64,000 nucleotides of DNA from Stenotrophomonas indicatrix. Lineage in GTDB: Bacteria > Pseudomonadota > Gammaproteobacteria > Xanthomonadales > Xanthomonadaceae. Both the position numbers and the translations under genes were made by a program. Below are positions 1-8,072 of this stretch, piece after piece; the stretch's first letter is position 1, and every line of letters starts with the position of its first letter. The notes below the pieces were generated by a model that saw only the letters and a program-made list of their open reading frames with translations, was not told where the DNA came from and did not search any database. The stretch is from assembly GCA_041545745.1 (NCBI GenBank), contig CP168152.1:3966001-4030000 (forward strand), in the 5' to 3' direction.

Positions 1-21
1 TCGGATTCGGCTCAGCAACAT
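1..21 (-). CDS. smeD: SmeD N-terminus (RND efflux adaptor), cut by window edge
   Basis: Only the first seven codons are visible (M-L-L-S-R-I-R), running off the left edge on the minus strand. The call rests on context: smeDEF is known to be transcribed divergently from smeT with about 220 bp between the start codons, and here the gap is 227 bp. SmeD would be the periplasmic adaptor of the SmeDEF multidrug pump. No clear ribosome binding site is visible in front of this ATG, so the exact start is uncertain. Confidence 0.55.
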
Positions 22-248
22 GATGGGAATGGCTCTTGAAGGGAGGGATCTCAGCAGGTGCTGATACGACGGACCCTCCCCTTGCAGGAGTGAAGACCGC
101 GCGAACAGCGCCCACCCGGGTGGAGTGGGAGCCAGAACAGGCCTGCCACACACACGACGGGAATGATGGGAAGGAAATATACATACATGCGCGTTTGTTT
201 GTAAAGCGGTACAATTCAGCCACGTTTCACCTGCACTCGTACCCGCTC
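22..248. promoter_or_regulatory. smeT/smeD divergent control region
   Basis: This 227-bp region between the divergent smeD and smeT starts should hold both promoters. It contains the known type of SmeT operator (see 177-205). An open frame that would extend SmeT upstream from a TTG at 36 runs through this whole region and is rejected because it would cover the operator. Confidence 0.75.
177..205. promoter_or_regulatory. SmeT operator
   Basis: An AT-rich pseudo-palindrome (half ATACATACATGC, other half GTTTGTTTGTAAA) matches the published SmeT operator as I recall it. It stands out sharply from the GC-rich surroundings. SmeT binding here is known to repress both smeT and smeDEF. It looks intact in this strain. 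Confidence 0.8.
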
Positions 249-908
249 ATGGCCCGCAAGACCAAAGAGGACACCCAGGCAACCCGCGAAGGCATCCTGG
301 ATGCCGCCGAAGCCTGTTTCCACGAACACGGTGTGGCCCGGACCACGCTGGAGATGATCGGTGCCCGCGCCGGCTATACCCGCGGCGCCGTGTACTGGCA
401 TTTCAAGAACAAGGGCGAGGTGCTGACCGCGATCGTCGAGCGGGTGCACCTGCCCTTCATGCAGGAGCTGGAGCGCACCTCCACCGAGCAGCGCACCACG
501 CCGGTGCATGACCTGCGTGCGGTGATGGTCCATTCGTTCATCGAGCTGTCCGAGGATGAGCGCCTGCGCAAGACCATGGAGATCATGCTGCGCAGCGATG
601 CCTCGGCCGACACCAGGGTGCTGACCGAACTGCAGCAGAGCGGTTTCCGCGACGCCCTGGACCGGATGGAACGTGCCCTGCGCCGTGCCCAGCAACTGGG
701 CCAGCTGCGCGACGGCGCCGACCCGAAGATCGCCGCACGCATGCTGCATGCCACCGTACTCGGCGTACTGCACGGCGCAATGGTCGAACCGGACCTGATG
801 GACCTCAAGCGCGATGGCATGCTGGCCCTGGACATGACCCTGGCCGCCTACGTGAAGGAAGGTGTGTTCGTACCAGGTTCGATGCCGGAACCGCTGCCGG
901 AGCGGTAG
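249..908 (+). CDS. smeT: SmeT, TetR-family repressor of SmeDEF
   Basis: A 219-residue TetR/AcrR-type repressor. The N-terminal helix-turn-helix (about residues 12-58, including GYTRGAVYWHFKNKGEV) binds DNA; the C-terminal helical domain binds drugs such as biocides and releases the operator. The protein start MARKTKEDTQ matches SmeT. It controls the divergent smeDEF pump, whose derepression gives multidrug resistance in S. maltophilia. ATG at 249 is chosen because the operator lies just upstream and the family start fits. The gene appears full length with no frameshift. Its TAG stop lies inside the GTAG end of a SMAG repeat, so the last codons abut a repeat. An IS element lies 71 bp downstream and does not interrupt the gene. 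Confidence 0.93.
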   Translation: MARKTKEDTQATREGILDAAEACFHEHGVARTTLEMIGARAGYTRGAVYWHFKNKGEVLTAIVERVHLPFMQELERTSTEQRTTPVHDLRAVMVHSFIELSEDERLRKTMEIMLRSDASADTRVLTELQQSGFRDALDRMERALRRAQQLGQLRDGADPKIAARMLHATVLGVLHGAMVEPDLMDLKRDGMLALDMTLAAYVKEGVFVPGSMPEPLPER

Positions 909-961
909 ATGCCGACCTTGGTCGGCATGCCCTTCGTGTGCCGACCAAGGTCGGCAACTAC
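905..961. repeat. SMAG (GTAG) palindrome pair
   Basis: Two palindromes with core TGCCGACCTTGGTCGGCA face each other, with GTAG at 905-908 and its complement CTAC at 958-961 as outer ends. This is the SMAG REP-like repeat of Stenotrophomonas. The TAG within the left GTAG is the smeT stop codon. Confidence 0.85.
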
Positions 962-1031
962 CAGAGCGCGCCCCTCTTATGACCCGTCCTGCCATAGGTT
1001 GACACCTATGGGGTGGATGATCCGGCCGCCG

Positions 1032-1913
1032 TCAGGCGGCCAAGGACGCCCGGTGCATCGCATCGGGCGTCTGCATTTTAAGGGACAGATGGGGGCGCTC
1101 GGCGTTGTAGATCTCCACTGCCTCAGCCACCATCTGCCGAGCCTGTCCCAGGTCCCGTGGGCGACGGAGCAGAAACTCGCATTTGAGGATCCCGTTGATC
1201 CGCTCTGCCAGAGCGTTCTGATAGCAATCGTAGCCGTCGGTCATGGAGCAGGTCAGGCCGTGCTTGGCATGGATCTTCTGATAGTTGTCCGAGCAGTACT
1301 GGATGCCCCGATCCGAATGGTGGATCAGCCGTTGCCTCGTTTTCCGGGTTTTCAGGGCCATCTCCAATGCCTGCGCGGTATGTTCGGTCTGCAGCGTCTC
1401 ATTCACGCTCCAGCCTACGATCTTGCGTGACCACGCATCGGTAACAAGGCTCAGGTAAACGAACTTCCCATCTGTTGGTAGATAGGTGATGTCAGCCACC
1501 CACACCTGTTCGCAGCCACTGGGAACGATGCATCCTTCACCGGATTTGAGCAGATTGGGATGCTTGCGGAAGCGATGATGGCTATCGGTCGTCTTGTGAT
1601 ACGCGCGGCGCTGCGGCACCAGCAAGCGCGCTTCTCGGAGCACGTCAAATAAACGATCGCGCCCCAGAGCGATCCCCGCCGCCTGCAGCTTCGGCTCAAT
1701 CAGATGGTGCAGCTTGCGCGTACCCACCCGAGGCTGGCGCGCGCGGCAGTCGCTCACCAGCGACAGTGCCGTAGCATCAGCAGCGTCTCGCCGCTGATGG
1801 CGGTGACCGGCCTGATAGAACGCCTGCCGACTGATGCCGAAATGGCGGCAAGCCCTTGCCACGCTTACGCCTTTGAGGCGCCCTTGCGTGAGGACTTGCC
1901 GGAAGGCTTTTTT
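1032..1913 (-). CDS. IS3-family transposase, OrfB part (DDE catalytic domain)
   Basis: This is the catalytic half of the OrfAB transposase, about 293 residues after the frameshift. The DDE triad is visible: Asp in VWVADITYLPTDG, Asp in IHHSDRGIQY and Glu in NALAERINGIL, with the conserved K/R near ILKCEF. An HTH_21-like segment (VSVARACRHFGISRQAFYQ) sits at the N-terminus. The frame is open through to 2300 but has no good independent start; it is expected to be made by -1 frameshifting from orfA at the heptamer AAAAAAG (1907-1913, minus strand). It appears intact, so the element may still be active. Confidence 0.9.
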   Translation of the reverse strand, partial: KKAFRQVLTQGRLKGVSVARACRHFGISRQAFYQAGHRHQRRDAADATALSLVSDCRARQPRVGTRKLHHLIEPKLQAAGIALGRDRLFDVLREARLLVPQRRAYHKTTDSHHRFRKHPNLLKSGEGCIVPSGCEQVWVADITYLPTDGKFVYLSLVTDAWSRKIVGWSVNETLQTEHTAQALEMALKTRKTRQRLIHHSDRGIQYCSDNYQKIHAKHGLTCSMTDGYDCYQNALAERINGILKCEFLLRRPRDLGQARQMVAEAVEIYNAERPHLSLKMQTPDAMHRASLAA

Positions 1914-2266
1914 ACGATTTTTACCCCGTAATCCTCTTTGAGGACATCCACGATGGCCTCGAACAACTGCGCCTTCTCGTTTGCCTCCCGCAACTGGACC
2001 TGCAGGGCCTTGATCTGTTGTTCCGGCGTCAGCGGCTTGGCCGCCCCGGCTTTGGGGACAGTGCTCATGGGAGGCAATGATGCCCCAGCTGACCAATCCT
2101 GCCGACCATGCCGACGAAGCCAGGAAAGCACCGTGCTGCGCCCTTGGATCCCATAACGCTCCTGGGCCTTTTTGTAGGTCAGCTCCCCGCGCTCGACCTG
2201 GTCTACCACCGACAACTTGAAGGCCAGCGAGTAATCCCGTTGGCTGCGCCTGATTGTTGATTTCAT
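1865..2266 (-). CDS. IS3-family transposase, OrfA (DNA-binding part)
   Basis: A 133-residue protein with an N-terminal helix-turn-helix (about residues 10-55, with YSLAFKLSVVDQVERG and RSTVLSWLRRHG) and a leucine-rich coiled coil (KALQVQLREANEKAQLFEA) typical of IS3-family OrfA. It recognises the inverted repeats. The end overlaps orfB. At 1907-1913 the transcript reads A AAA AAG in the orfA frame, a classic slippery heptamer that would shift ribosomes to the orfB frame and give the full OrfAB transposase. Confidence 0.9.
   Translation of the reverse strand: MKSTIRRSQRDYSLAFKLSVVDQVERGELTYKKAQERYGIQGRSTVLSWLRRHGRQDWSAGASLPPMSTVPKAGAAKPLTPEQQIKALQVQLREANEKAQLFEAIVDVLKEDYGVKIVKKPSGKSSRKGASKA
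1907..1913 (-). promoter_or_regulatory. Programmed -1 frameshift heptamer A6G
   Basis: On the coding strand the sequence is A AAA AAG in the orfA frame; slipping back one base gives AAA AAA G and continues in the orfB frame. This is the standard IS3-family control point for transposase production. Confidence 0.8.
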
Positions 2267-2342
2267 TGAACATTCCTTTTCCAGAGGGAAAAGGTGTCAA
2301 CCCAATTCAGGACGGGTCACGGCGGCCTTTTCGCATTCCCGC

Positions 2343-3722
2343 TTACAGGATGTAGCGGCTCAGGTCCGGGTCCTGCACCAGCTCGCCCAGATGCGCGTCC
2401 ACGTAGGCACTGTCGATGGACAGGGTTTCGCCATCGCGGTCCGGCGCTTCGTAGCTGAGCGAATCCAGCAGGCGCTCCAGCACGGTGTGCAGACGGCGTG
2501 CACCGATGTTCTCTTGGCGCTCGTTCACCTGGAACGCGATCTCGGCCAGGCGGTCGATGGCGTCGGTGGTGAAGCTGACCTTGACGCCTTCGGTGGCCAG
2601 CAGTGCTTCGTACTGTTTGGTCAGTGCCGCCTTCGGTTCGGTCAGGATGCGCACGAAATCCGCCTTGCTCAGCGCACCCAGCTCCACGCGGATCGGGAAG
2701 CGGCCCTGCAGCTCAGGGATCAGGTCGCTGGGCTTGGCCAGGTGGAACGCGCCCGATGCGATGAACAGGATGTGGTCGGTCTTGATCGTGCCGTACTTGG
2801 TGGACACGTTGGAACCTTCCACCAGCGGCAGCAGATCGCGCTGCACGCCTTCGCGCGAGACATCACCGCCAGACGAGCCTGCATCACCCCGCTTGGCGAC
2901 CTTGTCGATCTCGTCGATGAACACGATGCCGTGCTGCTCGCAGGCTTCGATCGCGGCGGTGCGAATATCGTCCTCGTTGACCAGCTTGCCGGCTTCTTCC
3001 TCCTGCAGCAGCGGGCGCGCGGCCTTGATGGTCAGCGTGCGCTTGTGCGCCTTGGCGCCACCGCCGAGGTTGGCGAACATCGACTTCAGCTGCTGGCCCA
3101 TTTCCTCCATGCCCGGCGGGGTCATGATGTCCATGCTGACGTTGGCGGTCAGGTCAAGCTCGATCTCGCGATCATCCAGCTCACCATTGCGCAGCATCTT
3201 GCGGAACTTGATGCGGGTCTCGTTGTCCTGCGCCGACGGTTCGTTGCGCGCCGCCTCCGGGTCGAAGCCGATGCCACCGCTGCGACGCGGCAGCAGCGCA
3301 TCGAGGATGCGGTCTTCGGCGCGCTCTTCGGCCTGCGTGCGCACGCGCACCTTGGCCTGCTCGCGGTACAGCTTGACGGCGGTATCGGCCAGGTCGCGGA
3401 TGATCTGCTCGACGTCCTTGCCGACGTAGCCGACTTCGGTGAAGCGGGTCGCTTCGACCTTGACGAACGGCGCGTTGGCCAGCGTGGCCAGGCGGCGCGC
3501 GATCTCGGTCTTGCCGACGCCGGTCGGACCGATCATCAGGATGTTCTTGGGCATGACCTCGTTGCGCAGCTCGGGCTGCAGCTGCATGCGGCGCCAGCGG
3601 TTGCGCAGGGCGATGGCGACCGCGCGCTTGGCGTCATGCTGGCCGACGATGTGCCGGTCCAGTTCCTGCACGATCTCGCGCGGGGTCATGGTGGCGGAGG
3701 AAACTTCGATCTTGTGCGGCAT
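2343..3722 (-). CDS. hslU: HslU, ATPase subunit of the HslUV protease
   Basis: A 459-residue AAA+ unfoldase that feeds substrates into the HslV peptidase in the cytoplasm. Visible motifs: [16 protein letters not shown] at the N-terminus, Walker A GPTGVGKT (about residues 65-72), Walker B IVFIDEID, sensor motif IFIASGAF-like LFIASGAFH, and the C-terminal tail SRYIL, the segment that docks into HslV. The middle I-domain (residues about 105-240) is present. The ATG at 3722 is chosen; a GTG at 3734 would add four residues and cannot be excluded. It follows hslV by 76 bp, a gap that holds a SMAG repeat. Expression is probably heat-shock controlled as in relatives, but no sigma-32 promoter was identified. 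Confidence 0.95.
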   Translation of the reverse strand: MPHKIEVSSATMTPREIVQELDRHIVGQHDAKRAVAIALRNRWRRMQLQPELRNEVMPKNILMIGPTGVGKTEIARRLATLANAPFVKVEATRFTEVGYVGKDVEQIIRDLADTAVKLYREQAKVRVRTQAEERAEDRILDALLPRRSGGIGFDPEAARNEPSAQDNETRIKFRKMLRNGELDDREIELDLTANVSMDIMTPPGMEEMGQQLKSMFANLGGGAKAHKRTLTIKAARPLLQEEEAGKLVNEDDIRTAAIEACEQHGIVFIDEIDKVAKRGDAGSSGGDVSREGVQRDLLPLVEGSNVSTKYGTIKTDHILFIASGAFHLAKPSDLIPELQGRFPIRVELGALSKADFVRILTEPKAALTKQYEALLATEGVKVSFTTDAIDRLAEIAFQVNERQENIGARRLHTVLERLLDSLSYEAPDRDGETLSIDSAYVDAHLGELVQDPDLSRYIL

Positions 3723-3747
3723 GGGTGTGCTCACGAATGCGTTGTCG

Positions 3748-3770
3748 GTAGCGCCGGGCCATGCCCGGCG
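3748..3770 (+). repeat. SMAG repeat between hslV and hslU
   Basis: A single GTAG palindrome with core GCGCCGGGCCATGCCCGGCG fills the short hslV-hslU spacer. On the hslVU transcript it would form a hairpin inside an operon. Confidence 0.8.
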
Positions 3771-3798
3771 GATCAGGAATGCGTGTGACGGTTCCCCG

Positions 3799-4350
3799 TC
3801 ACAACTCCTCGACCACCACGTTGCGGTTGGTGTAGATGCAGATGTCGCCGGCGATGTTGATCGCTTCGCTGGCGATGGTGCGTGCGTCCAGTTCGGTGTG
3901 CGCCATCAGCGCGCGTGCAGCGGACAACGCATACGAACCACCGGAACCGATGGCGATGATGCCGTCCTCCGGCTCGATCACGTCGCCGGTGCCGCTGATG
4001 ATCAGCGAGGTTTCCTTGTCGGCCACGGCCAGCAGGGCTTCAAGCTTGCCAAGGCGACGCTCGGTGCGCCAATCCTTGGCCAGCTCCACCGCAGCGCGCT
4101 GCAGCTGACCGTGTTTTTCCAGCTTGGCTTCGAACAGCTCGAACAGGGTGAAGGCATCGGCGGCAGCACCGGCGAAGCCGGCCAGCACCTGGCCATCACG
4201 GCCGAGGCGGCGGACCTTGCGTGCGTTGCCCTTCATCACCGTGTGGCCGAGGGTAACCTGGCCGTCGCCGGCAATGGCCACGTGCTCGCCGCGACGAACG
4301 CAGACGATGGTGGTGGCGTGGAAAACGGTGGGATTCTGACTGGGGTCCAT
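3799..4350 (-). CDS. hslV: HslV, peptidase subunit of the HslUV protease
   Basis: A 183-residue proteasome-beta-like threonine peptidase. The sequence [20 protein letters not shown] is the family start; a 12-residue leader ([12 protein letters not shown]) precedes Thr13, which should become the N-terminal nucleophile after processing. [14 protein letters not shown] and [12 protein letters not shown] are also typical. The leader is longer than the single Met of E. coli but usual for Xanthomonadales. First gene of the hslVU pair. Confidence 0.95.
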   Translation of the reverse strand: MDPSQNPTVFHATTIVCVRRGEHVAIAGDGQVTLGHTVMKGNARKVRRLGRDGQVLAGFAGAAADAFTLFELFEAKLEKHGQLQRAAVELAKDWRTERRLGKLEALLAVADKETSLIISGTGDVIEPEDGIIAIGSGGSYALSAARALMAHTELDARTIASEAINIAGDICIYTNRNVVVEEL

Positions 4351-4424
4351 GCGGCCTCCGATAGCTGTTCACGGGACATGGGGACAGCCGCCGAAGCGAT
4401 CAAGCCCGTACCGATAGCTGCCGT

Positions 4425-4625
4425 TCAGCGCTTGGCATGCGATGGCCGGTCCGGATTGGGTTCAATGCCCCACGCCACGTACCAGTCCTCACCCTGCGTC
4501 TCGATCGGGTGCTGGGTGCGGCCCGAGCCGTTGCCACAGGCCAGTGCGTCGGCAGCGCAGTAACGGTCGCAGCCCCAGCAGATGCGCTCGGGGTGCTTGG
4601 GGCGCAGCGGAATGGGCTTTGCCAT
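4425..4625 (-). CDS. Small cysteine-rich DUF3079 protein
   Basis: A 66-residue protein starting MAKPIPLRPKHPER and containing CWGCDRYCAADALACGNG. The four cysteines (C-x2-C-x3-C-x6-C) resemble a small metal-binding knuckle. This matches my memory of the DUF3079 family, whose function is unknown. The ATG at 4625 is chosen over an upstream in-frame start at 4655 because the conserved family start coincides with it. It lies between hslV and xerC on the same strand and may be its own transcription unit. Confidence 0.75.
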   Translation of the reverse strand: MAKPIPLRPKHPERICWGCDRYCAADALACGNGSGRTQHPIETQGEDWYVAWGIEPNPDRPSHAKR

Positions 4626-4710
4626 GGTCGGCATCTCGTCGTGGCCTGCGGCCACGATGCACCGGCGACCACTGCCCCGCCCTGATCCAGATCAAGCGGC
4701 GGCCGTTCCG

Positions 4711-4804
4711 GTAGCGCCGGGCCATGCCCAGCGAGCGCGCAGCTCGGGCGGCGTCGCATACACGCCACATGGATCGCACAGCCGCCGGGCAGGCCCGGCG
4801 CTAC
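4711..4804. repeat. SMAG repeat pair at the xerC 3' end
   Basis: Left copy begins with GTAG at 4711 (core GCGCCGGGCCATGCCC, degenerate end); right copy has core GCCGGGCAGGCCCGGC and ends with CTAC at 4801-4804. Read on the minus strand, the right copy starts with GTAG whose TAG is the stop codon of xerC. Confidence 0.75.
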
Positions 4805-5694
4805 CCCGCCTTGTCGGGCGGGTCTTTGCGGCGTTTCGCGCGCGGGTGCGCCGCATCATAGACCTTGGCCAGGTGCTGGAAATCCAGGTGGGTGTAGATC
4901 TGCGTGGTGGCGATGTCGGCATGGCCGAGCAGTTCCTGCACGCCGCGCAGATCACCGGAGGATTCCAGGATGTGGCTGGCGAAACTGTGCCGCAGCATGT
5001 GCGGGTGCACGTGCTTGAACAGGCCTTGGCGCTGCGCCAGCTGGCGGATGCGGATCTGCACCGCGCGCTGGCTGATCGGCCCGTTGCGGCCCGGAAAAAC
5101 CGGTGTGGCGGCACCACCGCCGCTTTCGCTGCGCCAGGTCAGCAGCGCCTCGCGCGCCGGCTTTCCGAAGGGGACGCGACGTTGCCTGTTGCCCTTGCCC
5201 ATCACGTTGACCAGGCCACTGGCGAAATCCAGATCGCGCCAGGTCAGCGCGCAGACTTCGCTCAAGCGCAGGCCGGAGGAATAGAACAGTTCCAGCAGCG
5301 CGCGGTCACGACGACCCAGCTCGCCTTCCGGTTCCAGTTCAACCAGCTGCACGGCTTCATCGGCGTCGAGTACCTGCGGCAGCCGTCGCGGCGCACGCGG
5401 CGCCTTCAGCGTCGCTGCCGGGCTCGCCTCGATACGGCCATGCTTGAGCAGCCAGGCATAGAAGCTGCGGCAGGCCGACAACCGGCGTTGCAGGCTCTTG
5501 GCCGACAGGCCACGGCGATGTTCGTCGGCAACGAACTGGCGCACCGCGTCGGTATCCAGCGCCTCCACAGCCACGCCGCGGGGTTCGGCCCACACCGACA
5601 ATGCGTCGAGGTCGCGGCGGTAGGCATCGAGCGTATGCGCCGACATCCGCCGCTCCACCTGCAGGTGCTGCAGGAACGCCTGCACCGCGCTCAT
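4801..5694 (-). CDS. xerC: XerC tyrosine recombinase
   Basis: A 297-residue site-specific recombinase that, with XerD, resolves chromosome dimers at dif. The N-terminal SAM-like core-binding domain covers about residues 1-85 and the catalytic domain about 105-285. The six active-site residues can be placed: R143 (GLRLSEV), K167 (MGKGNRQR), H232 and R235 (PHMLRHSF), H258 (LLGHADI) and nucleophile Y267 (QIYTHL). It is called XerC rather than XerD because it follows dapF and the DUF484 gene, the conserved xerC context. The TAG stop is supplied by a SMAG GTAG end. Confidence 0.92.
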   Translation of the reverse strand: MSAVQAFLQHLQVERRMSAHTLDAYRRDLDALSVWAEPRGVAVEALDTDAVRQFVADEHRRGLSAKSLQRRLSACRSFYAWLLKHGRIEASPAATLKAPRAPRRLPQVLDADEAVQLVELEPEGELGRRDRALLELFYSSGLRLSEVCALTWRDLDFASGLVNVMGKGNRQRRVPFGKPAREALLTWRSESGGGAATPVFPGRNGPISQRAVQIRIRQLAQRQGLFKHVHPHMLRHSFASHILESSGDLRGVQELLGHADIATTQIYTHLDFQHLAKVYDAAHPRAKRRKDPPDKAG

Positions 5695-5710
5695 CGTCGT
5701 CGTTTCCCGC

Positions 5711-6385
5711 TCAATCCGCGAAGCGCTTGAGCCCGGTCACCAGGGCCTCGCCCATCATCCGCAGGAACAGCGTGCCCATGCCGGGATAGAAGCGGTTCGG
5801 ATCATGGCTGCCCACCGCGATCAGGCCAACGCCCGGCAACGGCAGCAGCGCGGTGGTCTGCACTTCCTCGCTGCGCGCGCCGTACAGCACCGCGTTCTTG
5901 TCGCTGTGCAGCCGTCCACAGATCGGCTCACCATCCTTCAGGCAGTCGCGGAACGGGCCCAGCTGCGCATCATCGGCAGCCAGCACCTGCAGCCACTCGG
6001 CCTGCTCCAGCCCGGCTACCGGCGCATGCACGACCAGCCGCACCAGATCGCCGGCGAAATCTTCCTGCAGCGACGCGGCCATCGCGCGCAGCGTATCGGC
6101 GGCGTTGTCCTGCTTCATCAAGGCCAGGGTGAGCTGATGCGTGCGCACCGCCAGCCGCTCGTTGACCTGCGCGGTGGCGCCCAGGTCGGCCAACCGTCGC
6201 GCCAGCTCACGGTTCTTCTCGCGCAGCACGTCCAGCTGGTAGCTGGCCAGCGATGCGGTCGGGCCGTCATCGCGTGGCACCACCAGGGTCAGCGCCAGGT
6301 CCGGGAACTGCTTGAGGAAGCCCGGATGACGCCGCAACCAGGCGGCGACTTCATGGGCACCGAGCTTGTCGACGGTCTCAGTCAT
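5711..6385 (-). CDS. DUF484 family protein (GAF-like)
   Basis: A 224-residue cytoplasmic protein of the DUF484 family, conserved between dapF and xerC in gammaproteobacteria. It begins [23 protein letters not shown], with a coiled-coil stretch (about residues 45-70) followed by a GAF-like domain. Exact function is unknown. Its ATG overlaps the dapF TGA in the tetranucleotide ATGA (6382-6385), so translation is probably coupled. Confidence 0.88.
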   Translation of the reverse strand: MTETVDKLGAHEVAAWLRRHPGFLKQFPDLALTLVVPRDDGPTASLASYQLDVLREKNRELARRLADLGATAQVNERLAVRTHQLTLALMKQDNAADTLRAMAASLQEDFAGDLVRLVVHAPVAGLEQAEWLQVLAADDAQLGPFRDCLKDGEPICGRLHSDKNAVLYGARSEEVQTTALLPLPGVGLIAVGSHDPNRFYPGMGTLFLRMMGEALVTGLKRFAD

Positions 6386-7233
6386 GCGATCCACTCCCCT
6401 TCGAAGACGAATGCGGTCGGGCCCGCCATCACCACCGGCTGGCCATCGCCCGGCCACTGGATGCGCAGGTCACCACCGGGCAGGCTGATGCGCGCATCGC
6501 GCTGCAGGCGGCCGCGATGCATCAGGGTCACTGCGGCAGCGCAGGCGCCACTGCCACAGGCCAGGGTTTCACCCACGCCACGCTCGAACACACGCAGGCG
6601 CGCATGTTCCGGGCCCATTACCTGGGCGAAGCCCACGTTCACCGACTTCGGGAACGAGGCATGCTGCTGCAGCAGTCCGCCCACGCGCTCGACCGGTGCG
6701 GCGTCGACCAGGCCTACTTCGATCACCGCATGCGGATTGCCCATCGACACCGCCGCGAAGCGCACGGTCTCACCCTGCAGTGGCAGCAGGTATTCCTCGC
6801 GCGGGTGGGCGAAGCCGATCAGCGGCACCTTCGCCGGTTCAAACAGCGGCACGCCCATCGCCACCGCGTACTGGCCATCGCCGAGGACGTCCACGGCGTG
6901 GCTGGCCAGCGGGCTGTCGATGACGAAGCGATCGCCCTGCGCACTGCCTTCGCGCACCAGCCAGGCCGCGATGCAGCGCGCGCCGTTGCCGCACTGCTCG
7001 GAATTGGAACCATCAGCGTTCCAGATGCGGTACGAGGCGACCGAGCCTTCGGCACGCGGCGGCTCGATGGTCAGGATCTGGTCGCAGCCAACGCCGGTAT
7101 GGCGGTCGGCCAGGCGCGCGGCCAGGTCCGGGGTGGGCGGCGGGGTGCCGTCGCGCAGGTCGATCACCACGAAATCGTTGCCCGCGCCGTGCATCTTGCT
7201 GAAGCGCAGGCCGTTGGAACCGGCCTTACTCAT
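6382..7233 (-). CDS. dapF: Diaminopimelate epimerase DapF
   Basis: A 283-residue enzyme that converts LL- to meso-diaminopimelate, used for lysine and peptidoglycan. Motifs: [15 protein letters not shown] at the N-terminus, catalytic Cys81 in [11 protein letters not shown] and Cys226 in [10 protein letters not shown]. The ATG at 7233 is chosen because the conserved start [11 protein letters not shown] follows directly; upstream extension would overlap lptM. The start overlaps the end of lptM by 8 bp. Confidence 0.95.
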   Translation of the reverse strand: MSKAGSNGLRFSKMHGAGNDFVVIDLRDGTPPPTPDLAARLADRHTGVGCDQILTIEPPRAEGSVASYRIWNADGSNSEQCGNGARCIAAWLVREGSAQGDRFVIDSPLASHAVDVLGDGQYAVAMGVPLFEPAKVPLIGFAHPREEYLLPLQGETVRFAAVSMGNPHAVIEVGLVDAAPVERVGGLLQQHASFPKSVNVGFAQVMGPEHARLRVFERGVGETLACGSGACAAAVTLMHRGRLQRDARISLPGGDLRIQWPGDGQPVVMAGPTAFVFEGEWIA

Positions 7234-7465
7234 TCCCGTCGTCCACCTTCTTGACCGGATCCGGAGTGACGGACGGACTGCCGTCACCAGTACTCTGGGT
7301 GGCGGCGGGCGTGGCGTCGGCATCGGCGGCCGGCTCGACGGTTTCTTCCACCGGCACCGGCTTCTGCGGCAGCACCAGCGGGCCCTTGTTGCCGCATGCG
7401 GCGAGGAACAGCAGCGAGGCCGCTGCCAGCGGAATCAGGATGACATTGCGATGGGGGATGTTCAT
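7226..7465 (-). CDS. lptM: LptM (YifL-type) outer-membrane lipoprotein
   Basis: A 79-residue lipoprotein precursor. A signal peptide ends in the lipobox LAAC with the lipidated Cys24, followed by [11 protein letters not shown], the CG-x-KGPL-x-LP signature of YifL/LptM. In E. coli LptM helps the LPS translocon LptD/LptE mature. The rest is an acidic, Pro/Ala-rich low-complexity tail. It heads the lptM-dapF-DUF484-xerC cluster, the usual neighbourhood. Confidence 0.85.
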   Translation of the reverse strand: MNIPHRNVILIPLAAASLLFLAACGNKGPLVLPQKPVPVEETVEPAADADATPAATQSTGDGSPSVTPDPVKKVDDGNE

Positions 7466-7523
7466 GCCCCGAGTATAGCCATTGGCGGCTGAGCGGTTGG
7501 TGCAGGGTGCCGCGCCACGCATC

Positions 7524-7546
7524 CGCCGGGCATGGCCCGGCGCTAC
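7524..7546 (-). repeat. SMAG repeat
   Basis: Palindrome CGCCGGGCATGGCCCGGCG followed by CTAC (GTAG on the minus strand). It forms a pair with the copy at 7564, with the GTAG ends pointing at each other. Confidence 0.8.
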
Positions 7547-7563
7547 CGCAACCGGGCACCGTG

Positions 7564-7586
7564 GTAGCGCCGGGCCATGCCCGGCG
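7564..7586 (+). repeat. SMAG repeat
   Basis: GTAG followed by the palindrome CGCCGGGCCATGCCCGGCG, just downstream of the YbaN-type gene stop and upstream of lptM. Confidence 0.8.
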
Positions 7587-7593
7587 GGAGAGA

Positions 7594-8016
7594 TCAATCG
7601 GCCGGTGGCAGCGGACGGGTCCACAGCCAGATCGCCACCACGGTCATGCTGCCGATGGAGAACCACTTCACCCAAGCCACCGGCACGCACCACAGCATGA
7701 TGCCGGCGCACACCGCCATGGTGATCGTGGCCATCCACTTGCCGTAGCGGCTGACCGCACCATGTGCCTGCCAGTTGGTGATGGCCGGGCCGAAGCGCGG
7801 GTGCTGCAGCAGCCAGCTGTGCAGGCGCTCGGAGCCGCGCGAGGCGGCCCAGGCCGAAATCAGGATGAATACGGTGGTGGGCAGCCCCGGCACGAAGATG
7901 CCGACGATGCCGGTGCCCAGGCTGGCATAGGCCAGCAGCCACCACGCCCAACGGAACCGCACCTGCCGGGCGGGCGCTGGCAGGTCCTTGCTGGCAGACG
8001 GTTCGGGCAGGCTCAT
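7594..8016 (-). CDS. YbaN/DUF454 family inner-membrane protein
   Basis: A 140-residue membrane protein. The segment WAWWLLAYASLGTGIVGIFV followed by PGLPTTVFILISAWA is the DUF454 (YbaN) signature; further hydrophobic stretches around residues 95-130 suggest three or four membrane segments. The function is unknown. ATG at 8016 (MSLPEPSAS) is chosen over an upstream in-frame start that would run into the gene ahead. Confidence 0.82.
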   Translation of the reverse strand: MSLPEPSASKDLPAPARQVRFRWAWWLLAYASLGTGIVGIFVPGLPTTVFILISAWAASRGSERLHSWLLQHPRFGPAITNWQAHGAVSRYGKWMATITMAVCAGIMLWCVPVAWVKWFSIGSMTVVAIWLWTRPLPPAD

Positions 8017-8072
8017 CGCGCAAGGATACCCAGCGCAGGTGGCGGCGGCGATATCACCGCCGCCACGATGCG

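Larger units (their letters stand above)
980..2319 (-). mobile_element. IS3-family insertion sequence, complete
   Basis: A 1,340-bp element with imperfect terminal inverted repeats that share TGACCCGTCCTG at the tips and GGTTGACACCT further in. It carries orfA and orfB in the usual IS3-family arrangement with a programmed -1 frameshift signal. Bases just outside the ends (TTA on the left, CGG on the right) do not match, so no target-site duplication is visible. Subgroup was not resolved. A perfect 7-bp stem with 4-nt loop (1024-1041) surrounds the orfB stop codon. Confidence 0.9.

Noticed and set aside
36..248. N-terminal extension of SmeT from a TTG codon
   Set aside because: It would cover the operator and promoters, and known SmeT starts at MARKTK.
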